Source of the DNA: Planctomycetota bacterium
GTDB lineage: Bacteria > Planctomycetota > Phycisphaerae > WQYP01
NCBI GenBank assembly: GCA_021780285.1
Contig: JAJXZA010000397.1
Coordinates: 1-12,775, forward strand
Direction of reading: 5' to 3'
Length of the DNA: 12,775 bases
A program made the translations under genes and the position numbers. Below are positions 1 to 6,520 of the stretch, in pieces (position 1 is the first letter of the stretch; each line of letters starts with the position of its first letter). The notes beneath the pieces were generated by a model. It saw only the letters and a list, made by a program, of their open reading frames with translations. It made no database searches and was not told where the DNA came from.

Positions 1-21
1 TTAATTAAGTTCCACTTATAA

Positions 22-45
22 ACTTCGCGCCTTCGTGGCTTCGCG
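22..45. repeat. Short tandem CRCGAAGN-type repeat, three 8-base units
   Basis: On the plus strand there are three consecutive 8-base units, ACTTCGCG, CCTTCGTG and GCTTCGCG; read on the minus strand they have the form CRCGAAGN. The flanks are AT-rich. From memory, similar degenerate ACGAAG-rich arrays recur in intergenic DNA of many bacterial genomes, often planctomycetes and verrucomicrobia, with no settled function. The array seen here is only three units long. It lies upstream of the first methyltransferase gene and outside any supported reading frame. Confidence 0.55.
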
Positions 46-90
46 GTAAATAAAATCTTCTGCGGCAAATCTGGCCTCTGATGTTGGGCT

Positions 91-105
91 GCGGGCATAG
101 CCCGC
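91..105. other. GC-rich hairpin GCGGGC-ATA-GCCCGC
   Basis: A perfect 6-base inverted repeat with a 3-base loop lies in the non-coding left end. A competing pairing, GGGCT (86-90) with AGCCC (99-103), overlaps it. No immediate T-run follows on either strand, so a classical intrinsic terminator is not supported. It may belong to the end of a gene left of the window or to the leader of the methyltransferase gene to the right. Confidence 0.3.
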
Positions 106-140
106 GCTGTGTACCCCTTTCGACATTTTGAACCCCCGGC

Positions 141-146
141 TATACT
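141..146 (+). promoter_or_regulatory. Candidate -10 box TATACT upstream of the first methyltransferase
   Basis: TATACT matches five of six bases of the sigma-70 -10 consensus and would start transcription about 30 bases before the ATG at 185. The matching -35 region (TTCGAC at 119-124, 16-base spacing) is poor. The gene has no convincing Shine-Dalgarno sequence. This is a weak candidate based on the sequence alone. Confidence 0.25.
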
Positions 147-184
147 AACTCCGAGAGACTTATCTACATGGCCGGAATCACAAT

Positions 185-1078
185 ATGGCAATGCTCGGCA
201 CCGTTCGATTTATCATGCACCACCCAATCGCCAAGCACACCAGGTGGCGATCATTGTGCCGCTTCTTTTGGTGGCAGACCATAAGCCGATTGCATCATGG
301 CGAATTCATTTACCCTTGGATCAACAATTCCAAACTCGCAGTGCGCTGCGGCGACCACGGGCTTACCGGCAACATCTATTGCGGCCTCCACGAGCCGGCG
401 GAGATGGGTTTTGTTCTTATGGCCTTGCGCCCCGGAGAACTATTTGTGGATGTCGGCGCCAATATGGGATCGTACACCGTGCTTGCAGGCGCTGCCGTGG
501 GGGCAAGGGTAATTGCACTGGAGCCGCACCCCACCAACTTCGCAAGACTCAAGCGTAACATTGAGGTCAACGGCATTGAATCACGCGTCACGGCGGTCAA
601 TGCAGCCGCCGGCGCCACCCCAGGTACCCTGCGATTTTCAGGCGAATCCAAAACAACCAGCCACCTGCTGGGACCGCACGAGGAAGACAATCTCGCCATC
701 AGCGTACCCGTAACCACACTGGACGAATTATTGGGCAACGAAAACCCAACCATCATTAAAATTGACGTTGAGGGCTACGAAGGCGCCGTTTTATCCGGCG
801 CTAACGCTACACTGCAAAAATCCAGTTTGCGAGCGGTCATCGCTGAACTTAACGGTCGAGGCGCTCGCTACGGGTTCAATGAACCGGCGATCCGTACGCT
901 CCTGGCGGACGCGGGCTTTAGGCCGTGTCTGTTCACCCCAACAAACCGGCAACTCGTTGAATCCCAAACCAAAGGCCCAGATGATGATAATGTAATTTAT
1001 GTCCGCGACGTGCAGCAGGCCCGGCGGCTTGCTGCCGCAGCACCCCAAATTACCGTCTTGGGTGGATACCATCTATAG
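185..1078 (+). CDS. FkbM family SAM-dependent methyltransferase
   Basis: A 297-residue class I methyltransferase of the FkbM type, a family that O-methylates sugars or small molecules in many polysaccharide and secondary-metabolite loci. Visible elements are the SAM-binding motif I VDVGANMGSYT (residues 88-98), the acidic strand-2 end ALEPHP (111-116) and the characteristic IKIDVEGYE (191-199). The N-terminal 70 residues, with NIYCGLHE at 63-70, match the usual extension of this family. It acts in the cytoplasm and the likely substrate is a sugar of the polysaccharide repeat unit, inferred only from context. The ATG at 185 is the first in frame; ATG 191 is possible, and neither has a clear ribosome binding site. 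It stands alone on the plus strand and converges on the next gene. Confidence 0.88.
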   Translation: MAMLGTVRFIMHHPIAKHTRWRSLCRFFWWQTISRLHHGEFIYPWINNSKLAVRCGDHGLTGNIYCGLHEPAEMGFVLMALRPGELFVDVGANMGSYTVLAGAAVGARVIALEPHPTNFARLKRNIEVNGIESRVTAVNAAAGATPGTLRFSGESKTTSHLLGPHEEDNLAISVPVTTLDELLGNENPTIIKIDVEGYEGAVLSGANATLQKSSLRAVIAELNGRGARYGFNEPAIRTLLADAGFRPCLFTPTNRQLVESQTKGPDDDNVIYVRDVQQARRLAAAAPQITVLGGYHL

Positions 1079-1212
1079 CAATGTCTCGCACGCAATGACA
1101 ACGGCAACCACCGCCGATTGCAACATCTAAATCGGAGGGGCAATCTCGCTTATTAAAGATCGCACGCGGCCCTGCGGCACGCAGCGAATTGCAACCAACG
1201 ACGCTGGTGCTG

Positions 1213-1237
1213 GGGGCCTCGCCCTCCGCCAGGCCCC
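1213..1237. terminator. Hairpin between convergent genes, possible bidirectional terminator
   Basis: GGGGCCT (1213-1219) and AGGCCCC (1231-1237) form a perfect 7-base GC-rich stem around an 11-base loop. It sits 6 bases past the stop of the minus-strand glycosyltransferase and 134 bases past the stop of the plus-strand methyltransferase, where a shared terminator would be expected. No T-run follows on either side, so it is not a textbook intrinsic terminator. The rest of the 165-base spacer shows nothing else recognisable. Confidence 0.35.
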
Positions 1238-1243
1238 TACTGA

Positions 1244-2173
1244 TCAAAGACGCTCGGTACCGGCGCTGCGCCTAATTCCATCGAGCTCTGCGAGAAAAGC
1301 CTCCAGGTTCGCCGGATCAGACGCCTTTATTCTGCGGAACAGCCTGTACACCTTTGAGGGCGGCGGCTTGCAACCCGCCCTCTCGCGCAATCCATCGAGC
1401 CAACCGTGCAGCACGCCGGAGGCAGTTGCCCCCGGGAAGCCGAATCGCATGGCAGCTCGAACCTCCCGCAGCGTAACCCCCATCAGGTGAAGCGGAAAAT
1501 ACGGCCAGGGAACGTTATGCCACGCAAACATGCAGGTATTGCGGGCCGCAAAATAGCGTTGCCTCCGCGTGCCGCGGGCAAGATCGGTGTAATGGTGTGT
1601 GATGGGCAGCGAGCGCCCAAGCCGCGTAATATAGCCAGCCGCGAGAAGTCGGTAGCAGTAATCCGCCTCCTCCCAATAATGCCTCAGCGGCGGCCAGTAG
1701 CCCCCCAGCCGAAGAAAGATGTCACGCTTTACAAGGTGCGAGCAGCCTATAAAAGAGGAGGTAACAAAGACACCTTCGTCGCTGGGGGCACGCTTACGCA
1801 TTTCCGGACCTCGCCGGATGTTTACAAACGGAATCGCCACGGCGCCAACCAATTCCGGCATGGCATCCTCAACCGCCTGCTGTATTGTCTCCGGGTGCTC
1901 GAATGTGCAGTCGTCGTCAATCATCACAACAAGGTTACTCCGGGCCAACTCCACGCCTCGGTTTCGTTGGAGGATATACCCTTGCGATTCCTCTGATCGT
2001 TGTACGCCGACCGATGGAAATTCCGACCGAACGACCTCCAAACTTCCATCAGTGGATCCGTCGTCCATCACGACAACCTCAATGTCTCCTTTTTGAGCGA
2101 GACTTGACTCGATGGCCGCGCGCAGCATTTCTTTCCGGTTTTTCGTTGCAATGACGATCGTTGCCAGGAACAA
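1244..2173 (-). CDS. Glycosyltransferase family 2 (GT-A fold)
   Basis: A family 2 inverting glycosyltransferase that would add a nucleotide-activated sugar to the growing lipid-linked oligosaccharide. With the chosen start it has 309 residues. The GT-A signature is clear: IVIATKNR (6-13), DDGSTD (37-42), the metal-binding acidic run IDDDC (85-89), and HYWEEAD (165-171), where the acidic residues fit the catalytic-base position. No membrane segment is obvious. The reading frame extends upstream to an ATG at 2224, but that start has no ribosome binding site. TTG at 2173 is preceded by GAGGAG six bases away and begins right before the first beta strand, as is usual for this family. It is the second gene of a unit with the methyltransferase that ends at 2273. 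Confidence 0.88.
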   Translation of the reverse strand: MFLATIVIATKNRKEMLRAAIESSLAQKGDIEVVVMDDGSTDGSLEVVRSEFPSVGVQRSEESQGYILQRNRGVELARSNLVVMIDDDCTFEHPETIQQAVEDAMPELVGAVAIPFVNIRRGPEMRKRAPSDEGVFVTSSFIGCSHLVKRDIFLRLGGYWPPLRHYWEEADYCYRLLAAGYITRLGRSLPITHHYTDLARGTRRQRYFAARNTCMFAWHNVPWPYFPLHLMGVTLREVRAAMRFGFPGATASGVLHGWLDGLRERAGCKPPPSKVYRLFRRIKASDPANLEAFLAELDGIRRSAGTERL

Positions 2174-2179
2174 TTGCGT

Positions 2180-2185
2180 CTCCTC
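2180..2185 (-). promoter_or_regulatory. Ribosome binding site GAGGAG deciding a TTG start
   Basis: On the minus strand GAGGAG is followed by six bases and TTG at 2173. The in-frame ATG at 2224 has no comparable site, so this favours the shorter protein. Confidence 0.5.
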
Positions 2186-2272
2186 AAAATTGGTTTTATA
2201 CAAATCACGGCCCACAGTGCCCATCAATTTGGCTCACCAGACCGCAGCCGCGTACATGCCTCAGGCCCCATA

Positions 2273-2995
2273 CTACACTGCAGCCCCCGGTGGCCGCATC
2301 ATTACGATTAAATTCTCTGCGTAATAGTGAGCGATTCCCGCTTGTCGCCATTCATTTCGGAGACGCAATGTCAGCTCCTCCTGAAATATAAGGCCCTTTC
2401 GTTCAAATTTTTCAATCCAGTATTCCACGGGTTGCTCATTTAAATGGTCGGTTCCCCCCTGACCGGGCGTAGCGGCGGTAAATGCAAGCTTATCGGAGAT
2501 ACGCGATAATAATTCTACAAAGCGATCTGCAAGAGCCTCCGGAAGATGCTCAGCTACCTCCGTGCTCATTACCAAATCAGCCTTGAAGGGAATCGTACAG
2601 TCGCGCTCAACATCAAACGGGAGAAAGTCAATCTTCCGCCCTTTCAAAATCTCTATGGCGGCCGGAGCCCTTTCGAGCCCGAGAACTTTCACGCCACGGG
2701 CTTGAAATTCCAAAAGAATGGCTCCCGTCCCGCAACCGACATCAACGACGCTCGCTGGGCCAAGCTCGCGCATCAGGCTGGCAACGATCATTGGCGCCGC
2801 CGCGGTAGCAGCCGGGTCAATTGCGTCCTCAAAATATCGGGCGTCGTACACCTCGTCATGCGGCGCCCGCATGACCAGCCACGTTTTCAGATGTTTCGAA
2901 ACTAAAGAGAATGGATACACCGTGTGGATAAAGCGACGAACGGGCTTCGGAAATATGCTGTAATAAATGCTTTTGAAAGTCCTTAGCAGAGCCAT
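2273..2995 (-). CDS. Class I SAM-dependent methyltransferase
   Basis: A 240-residue methyltransferase of the broad Methyltransf_11/23 type. It shows motif I VDVGCGTGA (84-92), an acidic strand-2 end GLERAP (106-111), and motif STEVAEHLP (144-152), the usual post-II/III region. The segment HLNEQPVEYWIEKFERKG (184-201) resembles the substrate-proximal region common in methyltransferases found in polysaccharide loci. The substrate is unknown; a glycan sugar is likely from context. The ATG at 2995 has GGAG five bases upstream. It is the first gene of a minus-strand unit, with the family 2 glycosyltransferase starting about 100 bases downstream. A promoter candidate lies at 3038-3067. Confidence 0.85.
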   Translation of the reverse strand: MALLRTFKSIYYSIFPKPVRRFIHTVYPFSLVSKHLKTWLVMRAPHDEVYDARYFEDAIDPAATAAAPMIVASLMRELGPASVVDVGCGTGAILLEFQARGVKVLGLERAPAAIEILKGRKIDFLPFDVERDCTIPFKADLVMSTEVAEHLPEALADRFVELLSRISDKLAFTAATPGQGGTDHLNEQPVEYWIEKFERKGLIFQEELTLRLRNEWRQAGIAHYYAENLIVMMRPPGAAV

Positions 2996-3037
2996 AACTT
3001 CTCCAATTTCCGATGCCGTATGTCTCGTAGGAACCGA

Positions 3038-3067
3038 ATGCTAAGGCACCGCGTCATAATCCGTCAA
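3038..3067 (-). promoter_or_regulatory. Candidate sigma-70-like promoter TTGACG-N18-TAGCAT
   Basis: On the minus strand TTGACG (3067-3062) is followed by 18 bases and TAGCAT (3043-3038). The -35 matches five of six consensus bases and the -10 matches four, including the key first T, the second-position A and the final T. Transcription would start near 3031, giving a leader of about 35 bases that contains the GGAG site of the methyltransferase gene. The spacing and boxes nearly equal those of the opposite promoter at 3464-3493. Confidence 0.42.
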
Positions 3068-3368
3068 ACGCCGCGCCAGCGCGACCACGCCCCAAGGCCC
3101 AGCGCCAAGCCCGGGTTAACACGGCGGGGCAGTCGCTCGACTTTTCCTTCGAGCATGGTGCCGCACCCTCGAGCAGTACGGTGATCAACGACAGGAAGCC
3201 TCCAACCAGTACGCCAGCCCCGGTGCCGCGCAACAATTCGAACCTATCAAAGGAGTGCAACCTAACTTTCAGCATCAGGCTGCCGCGGATATTAAAAACG
3301 GCCGTGCGCGGTGTCATTTGGCACCAGCGTATCTCCATGCACAACACAATCCAAAAAAAAGCTGGAAA

Positions 3369-3389
3369 AACCGATCCGGTTAGGTAACC
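3369..3389. promoter_or_regulatory. Overlapping short palindromes, possible operator
   Basis: AACCG-ATC-CGGTT (3369-3381) overlaps GGTTA-GG-TAACC (3378-3389). Both have 5-base arms. The element lies about 75 bases upstream of the rightward -35 box. A regulator site is conceivable, but short palindromes of this length also occur by chance. Confidence 0.2.
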
Positions 3390-3463
3390 AGTGCTAATCC
3401 CAGAATTTGACTCGGAGCCGCCCGGCCGAGTAGGCATGGGTCCCCGGCAAGCCCCGCAATGGC

Positions 3464-3493
3464 TTGACGGACAAAAGAAAAGCCCGGTAGTAT
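3464..3493 (+). promoter_or_regulatory. Candidate promoter TTGACG-N18-TAGTAT, possibly giving a leaderless mRNA
   Basis: TTGACG (3464-3469), 18 bases, then TAGTAT (3488-3493). The normal distance from the -10 box to the first transcribed base puts the start at about 3500, which is the A of the acetyltransferase ATG. That gene has no Shine-Dalgarno sequence, as expected if the message begins at its start codon. The boxes are seen directly; leaderless expression is inference. Confidence 0.42.
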
Positions 3494-3499
3494 GCCGCC

Positions 3500-4111
3500 A
3501 TGCAGGACGGACCGAACGACCCTACTCCCAGTTCAACCGACCAGGCCGCCGCACGCGACATCTCGCCCGTACCCACGTGTGCCAAAATACGTCGGCTGTT
3601 TTGGAGCATCCTCCAAAATACACTCTACCGTTACAGTTTCCATACATTCTCTCGCTGGCGAGCTTTTCTACTGCGCCTCTTTGGCGCCAAAGTCGGCCAC
3701 CGCTGTACCATCCGCCGCACCAGCAAAGTATATTACCCGTGGCTGCTGGAAATGGGCGATCTGTCGTGTCTTGGCGACCACAGCGAGGTCTACAACCTTG
3801 GCCGCATTGTTATTGGCCAAAGAGTATCGCTTAGCCAATACGCATACCTGTGTGCTGGCACACACGATTACACGCGAGTTGATATGCCACTGGTCACCAA
3901 GCCGATAACAATAGGCGATGACGCCTGGATATGCGCCAAAGCCTTTGTAGGCCCGGGCGTAACGGTTGGGGCCGGCGCCATCGTCGCGGCCTGCGCCGTG
4001 GCCGTTAAGGATGTACCGGCTTGGACAATAGTCGCCGGCAACCCGGCAAGGCCGGTAAAGCCGCGGCCCCCATTTGCCAGTACCCCCAATACGGAGGCGC
4101 AACTTGCCTGA
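3500..4111 (+). CDS. WcaF-like sugar O-acetyltransferase, left-handed beta-helix (hexapeptide) family
   Basis: A 203-residue acyltransferase resembling the putative colanic acid acetyltransferase WcaF group, which transfers acetyl from acetyl-CoA to a sugar hydroxyl in polysaccharide synthesis. The family's layout is visible: a basic amphipathic N-terminal part (RAFLLRLFGAKVG, 54-66), hexapeptide turns from about residue 67 to 180, the loop CAGTHDY (118-124) with the likely catalytic His122, and the closing TIVAGNPARPVK (176-187). The first 25 residues are polar and poorly conserved. ATG 3500 is the natural start, with no ribosome binding site but a promoter directly in front. Its stop overlaps the next gene's probable TTG start by 8 bases. 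The symbol wcaF is left out because orthology to the E. coli gene cannot be judged here. Confidence 0.88.
   Translation: MQDGPNDPTPSSTDQAAARDISPVPTCAKIRRLFWSILQNTLYRYSFHTFSRWRAFLLRLFGAKVGHRCTIRRTSKVYYPWLLEMGDLSCLGDHSEVYNLGRIVIGQRVSLSQYAYLCAGTHDYTRVDMPLVTKPITIGDDAWICAKAFVGPGVTVGAGAIVAACAVAVKDVPAWTIVAGNPARPVKPRPPFASTPNTEAQLA
4093..4097 (+). promoter_or_regulatory. Ribosome binding site GGAGG deciding a TTG start
   Basis: A perfect GGAGG is followed by six bases and TTG at 4104, which begins the glycosyltransferase reading frame right before its first conserved strand. The in-frame ATG at 4074 lacks such a site. Confidence 0.6.
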
Positions 4112-4973
4112 ACCCGCAAACTACGCCGTGATGATCCCTACGAAAAACGAAGAGGTCAACCTCCCGTTTGCTCTCGCCAGCGCTGTTGGCCGGGCCAAGC
4201 AGGTCTTTGTTCTTGACTCCGGCTCGACCGATGCCACCGAAAAAATCGCCCGCGATGCCGGTGCACAATTTGTCTATCAACCCTGGCTTGGCTACGCCCG
4301 GCAAAAGAACTGGGGCCTCGACAACCTCCCCATCAAAACGCCCTGGGTCTTCATTCTCGATGCCGATGAGATTATCACCGGCGCGCTCGCAAGCGAACTC
4401 GCCGCCATATCTGATGCCAACACCTGTGAACAAAACGGCTTTTACGTCAACCGCTTTTTTATCTTCCTCGGCAAGCGCATACGCCACTGCGGTTATTACC
4501 CGAGCTGGAACCTGCGTTTCTTTCGCCACGGCAAGGCCCGCTATGAAGAGCGCGACGTACACGAACACATGAAGGTTGACGGCAAGGTCGCCTACCTCAA
4601 AGGCGAAATGGAGCATAACGACCGCCGCGGCATGGAGTACTACATAGCCAAGCACAACCACTACAGCACGCTGGAGGCCAAAGAATACATGCGGCTGCTT
4701 GCGCTCAAGACGGGCGGCAACGCTACCGCATCGCCCTTTGGAGGCCCGATCGAGCGCCGCCGCTGGGTTAAGGAGGTTGTGTGGCCGAGGCTGCCGGCAC
4801 GCTGGCTTTTCCGCTGGTTTTACATGTATGTGTTTAAACTCGGTTTTTTAGATGGCATGGCCGGCTTCCACTTCTGCCTTTTTCTCATGGCCTACGAACA
4901 TCAAATTGCGCTCAAAATGAAAGAGCTGGCACGTGCAGGGCTAAATTCTGCAAGTCAACAGCCGCCACCGTGA
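4104..4973 (+). CDS. Glycosyltransferase family 2, WaaE/KdtX-like
   Basis: A 289-residue GT-A glycosyltransferase of the kind found in lipopolysaccharide core and exopolysaccharide loci (WaaE/KdtX-like branch), transferring a sugar from a nucleotide donor in the cytoplasm. Motifs are MIPTKNEE (10-17), DSGSTD (38-43) and ILDADE (84-89), the last carrying the metal-binding aspartates. WLGYARQKNWGL (61-72) and the later YEERDVHEH region are typical of this branch. A hydrophobic C-terminal part around the segment WLFRWFYMYVFKLGF suggests peripheral membrane association. The start is taken as TTG 4104, behind a perfect GGAGG, and overlaps the acetyltransferase stop by 8 bases; ATG 4074 would add ten residues. 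Its own stop overlaps a possible GTG start of the next gene. Translational coupling is likely. Confidence 0.88.
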   Translation: MPEPANYAVMIPTKNEEVNLPFALASAVGRAKQVFVLDSGSTDATEKIARDAGAQFVYQPWLGYARQKNWGLDNLPIKTPWVFILDADEIITGALASELAAISDANTCEQNGFYVNRFFIFLGKRIRHCGYYPSWNLRFFRHGKARYEERDVHEHMKVDGKVAYLKGEMEHNDRRGMEYYIAKHNHYSTLEAKEYMRLLALKTGGNATASPFGGPIERRRWVKEVVWPRLPARWLFRWFYMYVFKLGFLDGMAGFHFCLFLMAYEHQIALKMKELARAGLNSASQQPPP

Positions 4974-5008
4974 AGTTCTCGCCGAGCGGCCCAAAAACGG
5001 GGGAAAAG

Positions 5009-5845
5009 ATGAACAAGAACCTCAAAACAGCGTTGCAAGCGGCGTTGGGGCGTGTTTCGCCTGAGCTGCTTCAAGCTGCCAGGAGCCTGCGATTTTTGCG
5101 GGCATGCCGCCGAGGCTATAAGCCCTTGCAAGATGCGCTTGCGCCGAAGCTGTACCCCGACGGCGATATTCGAGTCCTCCATGGCCCCTTTGAGGGGATG
5201 AAATATTTTAACCGTACCGTTTGGGGACCGATCACCCCCAAATGGCTTGGCACTTACGAAGCGGAATTACATGAGGTAATGGCCGAAATTCTTAAGCGCC
5301 AGTATGCCACAATTGTTGATGTCGGTGCGGCCGAGGGCTACTACGCCGTCGGGCTAGCCCGAATGTTTCCAAAAGCAAAGGTTTACGCCTTTGACACCGA
5401 CCCCTTTGCAAGAATTTCGCTCCGCCGATTAACGCGTATCAACGGCATCCGGAACCTCTGCTGTCAATCAACCCTCAAGCACCCGCGACTCAACGCGCTC
5501 CTGGCGGCGCCCCCAAGTCTGCTCGTGTGCGATATTGAGGGTGCCGAGTTGGATCTCCTCAACCCCAACGCCGCGCCCAGCCTCTGCAACGCCGATATTC
5601 TGGTCGAATGTCACCGTACCGCTCAAGGCACCACAGATCAAACCGCCGATGAAATCACGGGCCGCTTCAGCCAGAGCCACATTATTCAACAAATCGGCGT
5701 TGCGGATCGCCAAATACAGTTGCTCAGGGACGCGCTGCCCCAGGCGGCAAGGCTAAGCGACGGCGAACTGCTGGCCGCCGCCTGCGAACATCGTGGTGCT
5801 GATCAACGCTGGCTTTGGATTACCACCCGCACCCAGAATGGGTAG
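5009..5845 (+). CDS. FkbM-like SAM-dependent methyltransferase
   Basis: A 278-residue methyltransferase, distinct from the FkbM protein at the left end. It shows a SAM-binding motif I IVDVGAAEGYYAVG (102-115), a strand-2 end AFDTDPFAR (128-136) and LLVCDIEGAELDLL (171-184), which corresponds to the DVEGxE signature of FkbM enzymes. An upstream segment, LHGPFEGMKYF (57-67), and the LGTYEAEL stretch (80-87) are features of a subgroup often annotated as hypothetical. The C-terminal third after about residue 205 has no motif I recognise. Two starts are possible: GTG 4970, overlapping the preceding stop as GTGA, and ATG 5009 behind a purine-rich GGGGGAAAAG. The ATG is preferred for its binding site. 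It is the last gene of the three-gene plus-strand unit. Confidence 0.8.
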   Translation: MNKNLKTALQAALGRVSPELLQAARSLRFLRACRRGYKPLQDALAPKLYPDGDIRVLHGPFEGMKYFNRTVWGPITPKWLGTYEAELHEVMAEILKRQYATIVDVGAAEGYYAVGLARMFPKAKVYAFDTDPFARISLRRLTRINGIRNLCCQSTLKHPRLNALLAAPPSLLVCDIEGAELDLLNPNAAPSLCNADILVECHRTAQGTTDQTADEITGRFSQSHIIQQIGVADRQIQLLRDALPQAARLSDGELLAAACEHRGADQRWLWITTRTQNG

Positions 5846-5890
5846 GATGCGCCAGCCGAAAAACACGCCAAAATCAACCAGCACCAAAGC

Positions 5891-6514
5891 TCATTGCTCC
5901 GGCGGCTTCGCGGGGCAATTGCCTGTCTCCCCTGGGGGCTTTGGGTCCCCCCTCACCTTGATGACTCGCGCCGGCGCACCAACGGCCACTGACTGCGGCG
6001 GGAGGCTGTGCGTAACAACGCTGTTGGCGCCGATGACGCAGCCGTCACCGATCTTAACACCCGGGCCTATGAATACGCCGCGCCCAACCCATACGTCTTG
6101 GCCGATCACAATCTCCCTTCCGGTAAAGCCCTGTTGCTGCATCGGCCGGGAGGGATCTTCAAAGCCGTGGTTCTGGTCGCGGATAGAAACATACTCGCCG
6201 ATCATAGTCCCACGACCGATATCAATCCCCTTAATGGCTACCAGATGGCAACCGGTGTTCAGCGTGCAACAGTCCGCCAGCCTGATTTGCGAACCCCGCG
6301 ACGCCGAGAAAAAAATATCATTTCCAAACATACATTGACGGCCTATGTATATATTCCCGTTGACCGAGCCAAACCGTATCCCTCCATAAAATTTAGTTCC
6401 CGCGCCCACATGGGCAAAATAGCTACCCTGCAGCAGCTTAAACCAGCCCCAGCGGATCCATGATCCGAAGAACCTACGGCCAGCCCATGCACATTTAATA
6501 ATCAATCTACGCAT
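5891..6514 (-). CDS. Hexapeptide-repeat acyltransferase (LbH, maltose/galactoside acetyltransferase-like)
   Basis: A 207-residue left-handed beta-helix acyltransferase that would acetylate a sugar of the repeat unit. Hexapeptide turns run from about residue 45 to 180, for example YIGRQCMFG (56-64) and IVIGQDVWVGRGVFIGPGVKIG (135-156). The loop RDQNHGF (112-118) carries the expected catalytic His116, and SVAVGAPARVIK (175-186) is the closing segment. A basic, tryptophan-rich N-terminus (residues 1-30) may bind the membrane. The tail after residue 188 is proline-rich and probably disordered. ATG 6514 lies 6 bases after the stop of the upstream glycosyltransferase. It is the last gene of the minus-strand operon. 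It is a different subtype from the WcaF-like protein, so the glycan may carry two acyl groups. Confidence 0.87.
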   Translation of the reverse strand: MRRLIIKCAWAGRRFFGSWIRWGWFKLLQGSYFAHVGAGTKFYGGIRFGSVNGNIYIGRQCMFGNDIFFSASRGSQIRLADCCTLNTGCHLVAIKGIDIGRGTMIGEYVSIRDQNHGFEDPSRPMQQQGFTGREIVIGQDVWVGRGVFIGPGVKIGDGCVIGANSVVTHSLPPQSVAVGAPARVIKVRGDPKPPGETGNCPAKPPEQ

Positions 6515-6520
6515 CGGACC

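Larger units (their letters stand above)
2996..3499. other. Divergent intergenic region, no supported gene
   Basis: This 504-base spacer separates the leftward methyltransferase from the rightward acetyltransferase. It holds a promoter candidate at each end, a weak hairpin (GCTCGA 3135-3140 with TCGAGC 3149-3154) and overlapping short palindromes at 3369-3389. A minus-strand frame at 3054-3437 would encode 127 residues with two hydrophobic stretches, but it has no good ribosome binding site and no recognisable family. It may be chance or the decayed remains of a gene. A plus-strand frame at 3181-3387 (68 residues) is equally unsupported. For the size of the spacer, a lost gene is plausible. 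Confidence 0.5.

Noticed and set aside
91..105. The GC hairpin as an intrinsic terminator.
   Set aside because: No T-run directly follows on either strand. It is kept only as a hairpin.
1406..1996. A 196-residue plus-strand frame.
   Set aside because: It is antisense to the glycosyltransferase with clear DDGSTD and DDD motifs, and its composition is basic and low in motifs.
4005..4661. A 218-residue minus-strand frame with a hydrophobic start.
   Set aside because: It is antisense to the acetyltransferase end and to the family 2 glycosyltransferase, whose motifs are unambiguous.
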